From an uncultured Bacteroidales bacterium (GTDB taxonomy: Bacteria; Bacteroidota; Bacteroidia; Bacteroidales; P3): a stretch of 25,713 nucleotides of DNA. Below the pieces are notes generated by a model, which saw nothing but the letters and a program-made list of their open reading frames with translations, ran no database searches and was not told where the DNA came from. Position numbers and translations under genes: made by a program. Shown piece after piece: positions 8,151-16,898 of this stretch (position 1 is the stretch's first letter; the number at the start of each line of letters is the position of its first letter). The DNA is taken from assembly GCA_937906975.1 (NCBI GenBank), contig CALCUN010000137.1, forward strand, positions 1-25,713, read 5' to 3'.

Positions 8151-9962
8151 TCACCAATAAACTTCCATAATACAATTTTCGCAATCAAATTTTAAGCGAT
8201 ATTTATGATTGTTATCTTTCAAAAATAGTGCAGTTTGATAGTCCTTTTCTTGCTTATGACGTTTCAAACATTGACCTAAATTAAATCTTATGCAATTTCT
8301 TGAACGCATAAGACAGATGTCGCCTTTTTGCATCTTGGTTTCCAAAGCGTATTGCTTAATTTTTACGCCTTTTTCTTCGTAAAAAGCTTTTGAAATCTCG
8401 TTACTTATGTTTTCGGTGTAATCAACCTCATCTTTTATATAAGGAATAGACAAGTCAAGTTGTGGTTGAAATGGAGTGATGTAAGAAGAGAGTATTTTTT
8501 CTTGCAGACTTTCCAAAACATCTCTTCGCAATGAATTGAGAAATGAGGCAGGGAAAAAGTATTCTTCTTTGCAATCATAGGTAAAGCTATCTAATTCAAA
8601 CACAGTGTTTCCCATCTTGGAAAATTTTTCCTTAGCTTTAGAAAAATATTCCTTAGGATTATTTATTTTTTCCTTAGGATTAAAAAATTTTTTCTTAGCT
8701 TTATTTCCACGCTTATCGCAAGCCTCTATATAGTCCTCCGAAAGTGTAATATCAACCTTAAGTTTTCTAAGAGAATTTTCGCTTAATTGTTTTTCAAATT
8801 GCGTGTCTTTATTCCTAAAAATCTTTGTTCCCTTTTTCAGATTTAGAGATTTATTGATTTTTATCTCTCCATTAGAAAATCCATTTACAAGAAATCCTTC
8901 GCTAATGCCGTTTTCGTCAATAGCAATCAAGCCATCGGAGGCAAAAAACACCTCTTTGGTTTTGAGTTGCAAAATATTTCCTTTTGATTGCAAAACCTCG
9001 CCAACATATTTTCCAATACTCTTTGTGGTATCTATGTTGCCTGTGATTTCTTTTCTACCTTTAAGAAAAAATGTTGTGTATCCACGATTGAAACTCTTGT
9101 CAATATCGGTTTGAAACTCTTGTTTAACCTCTCCAAATGAAGAGCGAGTATATTGAGGATTGTTTTTTATAAATTCATTCAATAGGTTGTTGTAGTAACT
9201 CGTTACATTCTTAACGTATGTTACATCTTTCAATCTTCCTTCTATTTTAAAACTACAAACACCTGCCTCAATCATTTCTGCAAGGCATGAAGATGCGTTA
9301 AAATCCTTTGTAGATAGAAGATATTTATCTTTTTTCAATACTTTTCCTTCAGCATTTACAAGGTCATATCTTGATCTGCACGATTGAGAACAAACACCCC
9401 TATTTCCACTTCTGCCATTTTGATACAAGGAAAGATAGCATTGTCCGCTGATTGAACAGCATAAAGCTCCATGAATAAAGGCTTCCAATTCCACTTGCGG
9501 ACAAAATTCGTGCATTTGCTTAATTTGCTCTAAAGAAAACTCGCGAGGCAAAACCACTCTCTGTATTCCCGTATCGTAAAGAAACTTTAATTTTTCTTTT
9601 GTAAATACATTCATTTGAGTAGATGCGTGCAACTGCATTGGCAAGCTATGATTTTTCAAATAAAACATATCTTGTACAATTATCGCATCGACATTTATCT
9701 CACATAGGTCTTTGACTGCTTTTTGTGCATCTAGCAATTCATCATCAAAAAGCAAAGTATTCATTGTGATATATACCCTAACGCCGAAAAGATGTGCGTA
9801 ATCAATAGTTTTTTTTATATCTTCCAAACTATTTGTTGCCACACTTCTTGCGCCAAATCTTTCATATCCCATGTAAATTGCGTCAGCTCCGCAATCTATT
9901 GCCGCTTTTGCAATTTCAAAATTCCTTGCGGGTGAAAGTAACTCTAATTGTTTTTGTTTCAC
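8151..9962 (-). CDS. U32-family protein (peptidase U32 / RlhA-like RNA hydroxylase type)
   Basis: 603 residues from a GTG at 9962, two bases after the transporter stop; the frame is open further upstream, but that part is antisense-like, cysteine-rich sequence inside the transporter gene. ELLSPARNFEIAKAA with GADAIYMG (residues 7-32) opens the U32 barrel. IHGALCCSISGQC (163-175) and RSGNRGVCSQSC (184-195) form the signature with conserved cysteines, followed by FKIEGRLKD. A C-terminal region of DUF3656 type ends with cysteines C557, C565, C594 and C597. Members include E. coli RlhA (23S rRNA hydroxylation) and related tRNA-modifying proteins; true peptidase activity is doubtful for most. Residues 421-448 are four lysine-rich heptads encoded by exact 21-bp DNA repeats, apparently extra to the family. 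Confidence 0.85.
   Translation of the reverse strand: MKQKQLELLSPARNFEIAKAAIDCGADAIYMGYERFGARSVATNSLEDIKKTIDYAHLFGVRVYITMNTLLFDDELLDAQKAVKDLCEINVDAIIVQDMFYLKNHSLPMQLHASTQMNVFTKEKLKFLYDTGIQRVVLPREFSLEQIKQMHEFCPQVELEAFIHGALCCSISGQCYLSLYQNGRSGNRGVCSQSCRSRYDLVNAEGKVLKKDKYLLSTKDFNASSCLAEMIEAGVCSFKIEGRLKDVTYVKNVTSYYNNLLNEFIKNNPQYTRSSFGEVKQEFQTDIDKSFNRGYTTFFLKGRKEITGNIDTTKSIGKYVGEVLQSKGNILQLKTKEVFFASDGLIAIDENGISEGFLVNGFSNGEIKINKSLNLKKGTKIFRNKDTQFEKQLSENSLRKLKVDITLSEDYIEACDKRGNKAKKKFFNPKEKINNPKEYFSKAKEKFSKMGNTVFELDSFTYDCKEEYFFPASFLNSLRRDVLESLQEKILSSYITPFQPQLDLSIPYIKDEVDYTENISNEISKAFYEEKGVKIKQYALETKMQKGDICLMRSRNCIRFNLGQCLKRHKQEKDYQTALFLKDNNHKYRLKFDCENCIMEVYW
8619..8702 (-). repeat. Four tandem 21-bp units inside the U32 gene, encoding four heptads
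   Basis: The anchor TTCCTTAG (or TTTCTTAG) recurs on the plus strand at 8628, 8649, 8670 and 8691, exactly 21 bases apart. On the coding strand the units give KAKKKFF, NPKEKIN, NPKEYFS and KAKEKFS (residues 421-448). The unit, about AATCCTAAGGAAAAAATAAAT, resembles the intergenic arrays at 4302, 12372 and 18713. Confidence 0.85.
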
Positions 9963-9964
9963 TT

Positions 9965-11626
9965 CTATGACAATCCTATGATAAGTAGTAATTGTATTGT
10001 TAAAACTCTTAAAAACATTGTAAGAGGATAAACAGTTGCATAAACAACTGACGGTGTTGAATATTGAGATTGTGAGTTTGCAAAAGCAAGTGCAGGAGGA
10101 TTTGTTGTACTTCCCGACAACAATCCTATGATTGTAAAATAATCCATTTTGTATTTTAGTCTTGCAAAAATACCCACAAGCAATGTTGGCACAACTGTTA
10201 TGATTAATCCATAAAGTAGCCACATATAACCACCATTTACGATAGAGGAAATAAATTCTTGGCCAGCCGACAAACCAACTGCCGCAAGGAAAAGAGAAAT
10301 ACCGATTTCCCTAATCATCATATTAGCAGAAGTAGTTGTGAATGTAACGATTTTGTAGTGCGGACCAAACCTTCCCATAAGAATTGCTATGATTAGAGGT
10401 CCTCCTGCTAAGCCTAATTTAACAGATTGTGGCAATCCAGGAATTGCAATCGGAATTGAACCTAAGACAATCCCCAAAACAATTCCTACAAATATAGGAA
10501 TCAAATTAGGAATTTCAAGACGTTTAAGAGAGTTTCCTAAGATTTCTGTTACTTTGTCTATACGCTCTAAACTTCCTACTAAGGTTACTCTATCTCCTAA
10601 TTGAAGTGTGATATTTCTATCTGCTATTAATTCTACTCCACTTCGGTTTATTCTTGTGATATTTACGCCATACAATGCTCTTATGTTGAGTGAACCTATG
10701 GTTTTGCCGTTTAATTCTGGTTTTGTAACAACAACTTTTCTTGAAACCAAATCATGACTTGGAGTTTCCCATTCCTTAGAAGGCAAATCATGCTCTTTCC
10801 CAAGTAACATAACAAGTGCTTTTTCGTTGTCTTGAGTTGTAACCAAGCGTAGTATATCTCCTTCTTGCAAAATAGTGTCATCAGTTGCAATTTCTACCTC
10901 GCCGTTTACGTGTTTAACACGAGAAACCACAAGAGTAGATTTAAAATTTTCTACAACTTCGCTAATTTTTTTGCCCACTACACATTGATTTTCTATTACT
11001 ATGTTTAGTCTTAGGGTTTGTGGTGCTTGATGTAGCTGTGTCTTTGCTTCCTCTTCTGCAAGATTGATTTTAAAGATTTTTTTCAAAACAAGCATAACTA
11101 TTATCACGCCAACAACACCCAAAGGGTAAGCAACTGCGTAGCCCAATGCGATAGAGGTGTTTGCTCCTCCGACTGCATCACTATAAGTCTGCTGAGCAGC
11201 TCCAAGAGAAGGCGTATTAGTTGTAGCACCTGCTAAAACACCGCTCATTGTTACGATTTCCTCTCCACTTATTAGATGTATTATATATGTTGTAACGACA
11301 CCTAATAAAACAATGCTAAGAGCTAAGATATTGAGTCTTATTCCTCCACTTTTGAATGAGGCAAAAAAACCTGGTCCTACTTGTAATCCTATTGAATAAA
11401 CAAAGAGAATTAGACCAAATTCCTTTATAAAATGAAGTACATCGTGATTGATTGTAAAGCCAAAGTGGCTAAAAATTATACCAACAAATAAAATCCAAGT
11501 AATTCCCAAAGAAACCTTGGCTATTTTCAGTTTTCCTAAATAATGTCCTAAGCCAATACATAAAGAAAGTAATAGTATTGCATGAGCAACACCGTCTTCA
11601 AAAAGCAATTTGTGTAACCACTCCAT
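9965..11626 (-). CDS. YidE/YbjL/AspT-type transporter with two TrkA-C (RCK_C) domains
   Basis: A 553-residue inner-membrane protein built as a duplicated membrane unit around a soluble centre, the layout of the aspartate:alanine exchanger (AspT) family. The N-terminal half has five or six helices and GATTNTPSLGAAQ (about 133-145). Two TrkA-C-like domains follow (about 205-285 and 290-370). The C-terminal half repeats the motif as GSTTNPPALAFAN (about 505-517). Its length equals that of E. coli YidE. The substrate cannot be told from the sequence; AspT exchanges amino acids or dicarboxylates, and most homologues are uncharacterised. The ATG overlaps the pdxJ stop by one base (TAATG) and the U32 gene starts two bases after its stop, so the three genes look translationally coupled. 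Confidence 0.88.
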   Translation of the reverse strand: MEWLHKLLFEDGVAHAILLLSLCIGLGHYLGKLKIAKVSLGITWILFVGIIFSHFGFTINHDVLHFIKEFGLILFVYSIGLQVGPGFFASFKSGGIRLNILALSIVLLGVVTTYIIHLISGEEIVTMSGVLAGATTNTPSLGAAQQTYSDAVGGANTSIALGYAVAYPLGVVGVIIVMLVLKKIFKINLAEEEAKTQLHQAPQTLRLNIVIENQCVVGKKISEVVENFKSTLVVSRVKHVNGEVEIATDDTILQEGDILRLVTTQDNEKALVMLLGKEHDLPSKEWETPSHDLVSRKVVVTKPELNGKTIGSLNIRALYGVNITRINRSGVELIADRNITLQLGDRVTLVGSLERIDKVTEILGNSLKRLEIPNLIPIFVGIVLGIVLGSIPIAIPGLPQSVKLGLAGGPLIIAILMGRFGPHYKIVTFTTTSANMMIREIGISLFLAAVGLSAGQEFISSIVNGGYMWLLYGLIITVVPTLLVGIFARLKYKMDYFTIIGLLSGSTTNPPALAFANSQSQYSTPSVVYATVYPLTMFLRVLTIQLLLIIGLS

Positions 11627-12336
11627 TATTCTAGCTCTTTTCTATATAATTGTATGGTTTTTTCTAATCCAAAATAAAGCGCATCACTTATCAAAGCGTG
11701 TCCTATTGAAACTTCTAAAAGATTTGGTATATTTTCTTGGAAATATCTAAGATTATCTAAGTTTAAATCGTGTCCTGCATTAAGGCCTAAGCCTTCTTCA
11801 TTTGCGGTTTTAGCAGCAGAAATGAATTTTTCAATAGCTTTTTCTCTGCACTGAGCATATTCCGATGCGTAACTTTCGGTGTATAATTCCACTCTATCTG
11901 CTCCGCATGCTTTAGCTCCTTTTACCATTTCAGGGTCTGCCTCCACAAAAACCGAAACTCTACAGGTTTGTTTTAAGCGAGATATAATTTTTGTTAATTC
12001 TTCTTTGTATTTTATCGTATCCCAACCTGCGTTTGAGGTCAAAACATCTGGCGCATCTGGCACTAAGGTTACTTGCGCTGGTTTTACCTCTTCTACAAGA
12101 CGCATAAAAGTTTCAGAAGGATAGCCCTCAATGTTAAATTCTGTAGTTAAGACTTGTTTTAATTCGTAAACATCTTTATATCTTATGTGTCTTTCATCTG
12201 GTCTTGGGTGAACGGTGATTCCTTGTGCGCCAAATTTTTCACAATCTATTGCTACTTGAATAAGATTTGGCATATTGCCTCCACGAGCATTGCGAATTGT
12301 CGCAACCTTATTTATATTAACACTTAAATTTGTCAT
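11626..12336 (-). CDS. pdxJ: Pyridoxine 5'-phosphate synthase PdxJ
   Basis: PdxJ condenses 1-deoxyxylulose 5-phosphate with 3-amino-2-oxopropyl phosphate to pyridoxine 5'-phosphate in de novo vitamin B6 synthesis. The 236-residue protein opens with [17 protein letters not shown]. It has the catalytic-loop histidine in [13 protein letters not shown] (H43, H50), [16 protein letters not shown], and near the C-terminus [11 protein letters not shown] and [10 protein letters not shown], which bind phosphate and close the TIM barrel. NINK near the start and HPRPDERHI are the version seen in Bacteroidales. It is the first gene of the pdxJ-transporter-U32 transcript, with a TAATTTTG -7 element about 20 bases upstream. 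Confidence 0.96.
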   Translation of the reverse strand: MTNLSVNINKVATIRNARGGNMPNLIQVAIDCEKFGAQGITVHPRPDERHIRYKDVYELKQVLTTEFNIEGYPSETFMRLVEEVKPAQVTLVPDAPDVLTSNAGWDTIKYKEELTKIISRLKQTCRVSVFVEADPEMVKGAKACGADRVELYTESYASEYAQCREKAIEKFISAAKTANEEGLGLNAGHDLNLDNLRYFQENIPNLLEVSIGHALISDALYFGLEKTIQLYRKELE

Positions 12337-12356
12337 AAAACTTTATTTTTAATCTG

Positions 12357-12364
12357 CAAAATTA
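12357..12364 (-). promoter_or_regulatory. Predicted -7 element (TAATTTTG) for the pdxJ operon
   Basis: The minus strand reads TAATTTTG, a match to TAnnTTTG, 20 bases before the pdxJ ATG at 12336. It lies back to back with the helicase promoter in the same 122-base divergent gap, with the tandem repeat at 12365-12404 between them. Confidence 0.55.
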
Positions 12365-12404
12365 TAAAAATAAGTCTAAGAAATAAAAATAAGTCTAAGA
12401 AATA
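12365..12404. repeat. Two-copy 19-bp tandem repeat between divergent pdxJ and the helicase
   Basis: AAAAATAAGTCTAAGAAAT occurs twice in succession with a period of 19 bases (TCTAAG at 12375 and 12394). The motif matches units of the intergenic array at 4302. It sits upstream of both predicted -7 elements, where it could influence both promoters. Confidence 0.75.
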
Positions 12405-12427
12405 ATTTTTAAAAGCGTAAATATTGT

Positions 12428-12435
12428 TACCTTTG
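12428..12435 (+). promoter_or_regulatory. Predicted -7 element (TACCTTTG) for the helicase-rpe-php-purB-ABC operon
   Basis: TACCTTTG matches TAnnTTTG and lies 24-31 bases before the ATG at 12459. Only a T-tract (12406-12410) is found near the expected -33 position. Confidence 0.6.
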
Positions 12436-12458
12436 CAAATAATTTTAATAAATAAATA

Positions 12459-14150
12459 ATGACTTTTGAAGAAATAGGTCTTTGTCCCGAATTGCTCAAT
12501 GGCGTAAAGGATTTAGGTTTTGAATCAGCAATGCCGGTACAAGAGCAAGTTATTCCCACCCTTTTGGAGAATGATTGCAATCTTATTGCACTTGCACAAA
12601 CAGGAACAGGCAAAACTGCCGCATTTGGACTACCAATTATTGAGAAAATAAGTTATAAAAATACAAATACTGAGGCTCTGATTATTTGTCCTACAAGAGA
12701 GCTGTGTATTCAAATAGCTAACGATTGCAAAAAGTACGCTAAATATATTCCTTCTTGCACTGTGGTTGCTACCTACGGAGGAGCAAGCATAGAAATGCAG
12801 ATTAAAGAATTGAAAAAGGGTGCAAAAATAATTGTTGCAACACCTGGTAGAATAAACGACTTGATTGAAAGAGGTAAGGTTGATATTTCTACAATCAAAT
12901 ACCTTGTTTTGGACGAGGCTGACGAGATGTTGAATATGGGATTCAAAGAAGACTTGGATTCTATCTTAGAACACACTCCTGAAAATAAATACACCTTGCT
13001 TTTTTCTGCTACAATGCCAGATGAGGTTGAAGAAATAGCTCAAAATTACATTCAAGACCCAATCAGAATACAAATAGGAAGTAAAAATCAAGGCTCAAAC
13101 AACGTAAGACACTTCTATTACTTAGTACATGCCAAAGACCGCTACCTTGCTTTAAAGAGAATTGCCGATTATTATCCAGATATATATGCCATAGTCTTTT
13201 GTCGCACAAAAGTAGAAACGCAAGAAGTTGCCGATATGCTTATAAGAGATGGATATAATGCCGATTCGCTTCACGGAGACCTTTCGCAAGCACAAAGAGA
13301 TCATGTAATGAGTCGTTTCAGACTTAGAAACATAAAAATGCTTGTTGCAACCGATGTAGCCGCAAGAGGTTTGGACGTAAGTAACCTAACTCACGTAATA
13401 AATTATAACCTTCCTGATGAATTAGAACAATATGTTCACCGCTCAGGACGTACAGGTAGAGCAGACAAACAAGGAATCTCTATTGCAATTCTTAACCTTA
13501 GAGAAAAACACAAAATAAAAAATATTGAAAAACTAATACAAAAGACCTTTGAAAAGGCGGAAATTCCAACCGGAAAGCAGGTTTGTCGTAAGCAGTTATT
13601 TAATATGATAAATAAATTAGAGAGTGTAATTGTCAATGAAGAGGAAATAGAAGATTTTATACCAGAGGTAGTTTCTAAACTAAGTTGGCTTTCTCGCGAA
13701 GAATTGATTAAGAAATTTGTCTCTGTAGAATTTAATCGTTTCTTAGAGTATTACAAAGACGCTCCTGATTTAAACGTTGATGAAACAAAGCAAGAGAAAG
13801 AAAAAAAGAAGACTGACAAGAATAAAATCACTGATAAAGCAGGAGAATTTACACGTTTATTTATCTCTCTTGGAAGAAAAGACAGAATTGTTCCGCAAAG
13901 AATAATAGGTTTAATCAATGATTATTGTCCAAACATGAGAGTTGAAATTGGAAAAATCGATATTCTTGACAATTTCTCATACATTGAAGTAAGCTCTCAA
14001 GATGTTAATGATGTACTTTTCGCATTTGAGGACAAATTCTATAAAGGCAGACCTTTAACTCTTGAACTTGCGCAAGCAAAAAGACCAAATAAAAAAGAAA
14101 AATCTAATAATAGAAACAGTAAACGTAACAATAAAAAAAATAGAAAATAG
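12459..14150 (+). CDS. DEAD-box ATP-dependent RNA helicase with DbpA-type RNA-binding domain
   Basis: A 563-residue RNA helicase of the CsdA/DeaD/DbpA group. The motifs appear in order: Q motif (FESAMPVQEQVIP, 21-33), motif I AQTGTGKT (46-53), PTREL (78-82), TPGR (128-131), DEAD (152-155) and SAT (183-185). In the second RecA domain come ARGLDV and HRSGRTGRA (about 326-334). A linker rich in lysine and glutamate (about 445-465) leads to a DbpA-like RNA-binding domain (about 466-545) and a strongly basic tail (KRPNKKEKSNNRNSKRNNKK). Likely roles are ribosome assembly or mRNA remodelling; with DeaD/CsdA as closest type, cold adaptation is possible. It leads a five-gene plus-strand operon and is followed by rpe after 2 bases. 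Confidence 0.95.
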   Translation: MTFEEIGLCPELLNGVKDLGFESAMPVQEQVIPTLLENDCNLIALAQTGTGKTAAFGLPIIEKISYKNTNTEALIICPTRELCIQIANDCKKYAKYIPSCTVVATYGGASIEMQIKELKKGAKIIVATPGRINDLIERGKVDISTIKYLVLDEADEMLNMGFKEDLDSILEHTPENKYTLLFSATMPDEVEEIAQNYIQDPIRIQIGSKNQGSNNVRHFYYLVHAKDRYLALKRIADYYPDIYAIVFCRTKVETQEVADMLIRDGYNADSLHGDLSQAQRDHVMSRFRLRNIKMLVATDVAARGLDVSNLTHVINYNLPDELEQYVHRSGRTGRADKQGISIAILNLREKHKIKNIEKLIQKTFEKAEIPTGKQVCRKQLFNMINKLESVIVNEEEIEDFIPEVVSKLSWLSREELIKKFVSVEFNRFLEYYKDAPDLNVDETKQEKEKKKTDKNKITDKAGEFTRLFISLGRKDRIVPQRIIGLINDYCPNMRVEIGKIDILDNFSYIEVSSQDVNDVLFAFEDKFYKGRPLTLELAQAKRPNKKEKSNNRNSKRNNKKNRK

Positions 14151-14152
14151 AA

Positions 14153-14803
14153 ATGGCACATTTAATTTCGCCTTCGTTGCTTTCAGCTAACTTTTGCAAT
14201 TTAGAAAAAGACATAGAAATGTTAAATAACAGCCAAGCAGATTGGCTACACGTTGATGTAATGGACGGAGTCTTTGTTCCAAACATTTCTTTTGGGCAAC
14301 CTGTAATCAAACACATTAAAAAAATAGCAAAAAAACCGCTTGACGTTCACTTAATGATAGTAGAGCCAGATAAATTTTTTGAAGATTACAAAAATTGCGG
14401 GGCAGATATTATCACAATACATTACGAGGCTTGCACACATCTTCATCGTTCACTTAGCAAGATAAAACAACTTGGAATGAAAGCAGGAGTTGTTTTAAAC
14501 CCACACACACCTATTTGTGTATTGGAAGACATTATTCAAATGTGCGATGTAGTTCTTTTAATGAGTGTTAATCCTGGATTTGGAGGACAATCATTCATTG
14601 AAAACACTTACGATAAAATAAAAGCATTAAAACAACTTATAGAAAGAAAACAAGCAAATTGTTTAATAGAGGTTGATGGTGGAGTAAATACAGCGAACTA
14701 TAAAAAATTAATTCAAGCAGGAGCTGATGTTTTAGTAGCAGGAAACGCTGTTTTTGCCGCAGAAAACCCTATAGAAACAATAAAAGAGTTAAAAACAATT
14801 TAG
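14153..14803 (+). CDS. rpe: Ribulose-phosphate 3-epimerase
   Basis: Rpe interconverts ribulose 5-phosphate and xylulose 5-phosphate in the non-oxidative pentose phosphate pathway. The 216-residue TIM-barrel protein has the family signatures: SPSLLSANF (residues 5-13), HVDVMDGVFVPNISFG (about 34-49), PLDVHLMI, and NPGFGGQSFI, with VDGGVN and AGADVLVAGNAVF near the C-terminus for phosphate binding. The metal-binding His and Asp positions are intact. The start lies 2 bases after the helicase stop, and the PHP phosphatase gene begins 1 base after its own stop, so it sits tightly inside the operon. Confidence 0.97.
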   Translation: MAHLISPSLLSANFCNLEKDIEMLNNSQADWLHVDVMDGVFVPNISFGQPVIKHIKKIAKKPLDVHLMIVEPDKFFEDYKNCGADIITIHYEACTHLHRSLSKIKQLGMKAGVVLNPHTPICVLEDIIQMCDVVLLMSVNPGFGGQSFIENTYDKIKALKQLIERKQANCLIEVDGGVNTANYKKLIQAGADVLVAGNAVFAAENPIETIKELKTI

Positions 14804-14804
14804 C

Positions 14805-15551
14805 ATGGGATTGTTCAGTTGGTTAAAAAAAGATAACGATAGTTCAAATAAAGTAGATTTTTCACTACTTCACACCGATATTCATTCACATTTAATTCCA
14901 GGTATTGACGATGGTTCGCCCGATATGGAGACTTCCATTTCCTTGTTAAAGGAATTGGAATCGCTTGGCTTTAAAAAAGTCATTACAACCCCACATGTCA
15001 AAGCGGAATACTTTCCTAACGATGTTAATCGTTTAGATGAATTATGTGCCGAGCTAAAACGTGCCGCTCGATTCGAAGGATTACAAATCAGAATAGAGGT
15101 TGGGGCGGAGCATCTTTTAGATGACGGAGTCTATGAACGAATAAACAATGGATTATTCAAGACCTTTGGAGACAATTATCTACTTATAGAACTTCCTTTT
15201 TTAGATCCTCCTTTCGGATTAGATGGTTACATTTTTGAACTACAACTTGCAGGCTACAAACCCATACTTGCACACCCTGAACGTTATCTTTATTGGTTTA
15301 ATGACTTTAATCGTTTTGTCAAACTAAAAGACAGCGGAGTTTTATTCCAAGCCAACATTCTTTCATTCGGCAATTATTATGGCAAAGACACATATAATTT
15401 AGTAAAAAAATTAACAGACAACAATATGATAGAACTTCTTGGAACGGACACTCACTCTCAAGTCCACATTGAGGCCATTCGCAAAGCAAGTTCAAGCAAT
15501 TTATTAAAGAAACTAATAGAATCAGGTAGAATTATAAACAAAGAATTTTAA
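14805..15551 (+). CDS. PHP-domain tyrosine-protein phosphatase (CpsB/YwqE type)
   Basis: A 248-residue metal-dependent phosphatase of the polymerase-and-histidinol-phosphatase fold. The motifs are HTDIHSHLIPGIDDGS (metal ligands D25, H27 and H29), TTPH (62-64 region), GAEHLL with the bridging glutamate, LAHPERY, and GTDTHS near residue 220. CpsB/YwqE proteins remove phosphate from tyrosine kinases that control capsule and exopolysaccharide synthesis. No such kinase is encoded here: the Wzz-like protein 10 kb away lacks a kinase domain. The partner must be elsewhere, or the substrate differs. There is no signal peptide, so it is cytoplasmic. Position: 1 base after rpe and 3 bases before purB. 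Confidence 0.85.
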   Translation: MGLFSWLKKDNDSSNKVDFSLLHTDIHSHLIPGIDDGSPDMETSISLLKELESLGFKKVITTPHVKAEYFPNDVNRLDELCAELKRAARFEGLQIRIEVGAEHLLDDGVYERINNGLFKTFGDNYLLIELPFLDPPFGLDGYIFELQLAGYKPILAHPERYLYWFNDFNRFVKLKDSGVLFQANILSFGNYYGKDTYNLVKKLTDNNMIELLGTDTHSQVHIEAIRKASSSNLLKKLIESGRIINKEF

Positions 15552-15554
15552 GAT

Positions 15555-16898
15555 ATGACAGCATTAGAAGCAATTTCACCAATTGATGGCAGATATTCAA
15601 GACAAACAAAAGAACTTGCCAACTATTTTTCAGAAGCCTCTTTAATTAAATATAGAGTTAAGGTAGAAATAGAATATTTCATCGCATTATGCGAATTAGG
15701 CCTACCACAATTGAATGGTTTTGACAAAGCAAAATTTGACGATTTACGCAAAATATACATCGATTTCACAGTTGAGAACGCAAATCAAATAAAAGAAATA
15801 GAAAAAATCACAAATCACGATGTAAAAGCAGTGGAATATTTCATCAAACAACGCTTTGACGAAATGAACCTTGCAGAATTTAAAGAATTTATCCACTTTG
15901 GACTAACCTCTCAAGACATAAACAACACCTCAGTTCCGCTTTCTTTAAAAGATTGCCACGAAGAAACATTTATGCCACTTTTAAACAGTGTTGTAGAATT
16001 AATATCAGAAAAAGCAAAAGAATGGAAACAAGTTCCAATGCTTGCACACACTCACGGACAACCTGCATCTCCAACCCTACTTGGCAAAGAAATGCAAGTA
16101 TTTGTTTACCGTCTTGAACAACAACTTGCATATTTTGCATTCATTCCTTTCGCAGCGAAATTTGGTGGTGCAACAGGAAACTTCAATGCACACAACATAG
16201 CATTCCCTCAATATGATTGGGTAGAATTTGCGAACAATTTCTGTTCAACTATCGGTTTAGAGCGCTCGCTTTACACAACACAAATAGAAAACTACGACCA
16301 CCTTGCAGCATATTTCGACAACATCAGAAGAATCAACATAATCCTTATGGACTTCTGTAAAGATATGTGGCAATACATATCAATGGAATACTTCAAACAA
16401 AAGATTAAAGAAGGAGAAGTAGGCTCTTCTGCAATGCCACACAAAGTTAATCCAATAGACTTTGAAAATGCAGAAGGAAATCTTGGAGTTGCAAACGCAA
16501 TCTTTGAACATCTTTCGATGAAACTACCTATTTCACGTCTTCAACGCGACCTTACAGACTCTACAGTAAGCAGAAATGTAGGCGTTCCTTTAGCACACAC
16601 AATCATTGCCTTAAATTCTATAATAAAAGGAATGAACAAACTAATCCTTAACCAAGAAGCATTGGAAAGAGACCTTGAAAACAACTGGGCAGTAGTAGCA
16701 GAAGCCCTACAAACCATACTAAGAAGTATGAATTACCCTAATCCATACGAGACCCTTAAAGCCCTAACACGTACAAATGCAAAGATAAATCAACAAACCA
16801 TTGCAGAATTTATAGAAACCCTTGACATAGACCAAGAAACAAAAGAAAGAATGCGTCAAATCACGCCTTCCAACTATGTAGGTGTTTATGGTAAATAA
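15555..16898 (+). CDS. purB: Adenylosuccinate lyase
   Basis: PurB splits SAICAR to AICAR plus fumarate and adenylosuccinate to AMP plus fumarate in purine synthesis. The 447-residue protein opens with the typical TALEAISPIDGRYSRQ and has HFGLTSQDINNTS, THGQPASPTLLGKE and a GGATGNFNAH stretch. The fumarase/aspartase-superfamily signature GSSAMPHKVNPIDFE carries the flexible catalytic serine loop. The length is close to the E. coli enzyme (456). Its product fumarate is also the substrate of the reductase encoded at 4.4-8.1 kb, a metabolic but not a genetic link. The last codons overlap the start of the ABC transporter gene by 11 bases. Confidence 0.97.
   Translation: MTALEAISPIDGRYSRQTKELANYFSEASLIKYRVKVEIEYFIALCELGLPQLNGFDKAKFDDLRKIYIDFTVENANQIKEIEKITNHDVKAVEYFIKQRFDEMNLAEFKEFIHFGLTSQDINNTSVPLSLKDCHEETFMPLLNSVVELISEKAKEWKQVPMLAHTHGQPASPTLLGKEMQVFVYRLEQQLAYFAFIPFAAKFGGATGNFNAHNIAFPQYDWVEFANNFCSTIGLERSLYTTQIENYDHLAAYFDNIRRINIILMDFCKDMWQYISMEYFKQKIKEGEVGSSAMPHKVNPIDFENAEGNLGVANAIFEHLSMKLPISRLQRDLTDSTVSRNVGVPLAHTIIALNSIIKGMNKLILNQEALERDLENNWAVVAEALQTILRSMNYPNPYETLKALTRTNAKINQQTIAEFIETLDIDQETKERMRQITPSNYVGVYGK

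Noticed and set aside
8619..8702. CRISPR array
   Set aside because: The units are contiguous with no unique spacers, only 21 bases long, and part of an open reading frame; no cas genes are present.
8803..9114. Plus-strand frame of 103 codons opposite the U32 gene
   Set aside because: It is antisense to a clearly conserved gene and has no recognisable features or promoter.
9963..10223. N-terminal extension of the U32 protein (87 residues)
   Set aside because: It overlaps the coding sequence of the transporter on the same strand in another frame, has unusual cysteine- and asparagine-rich composition, and the family domain starts only after GTG 9962.
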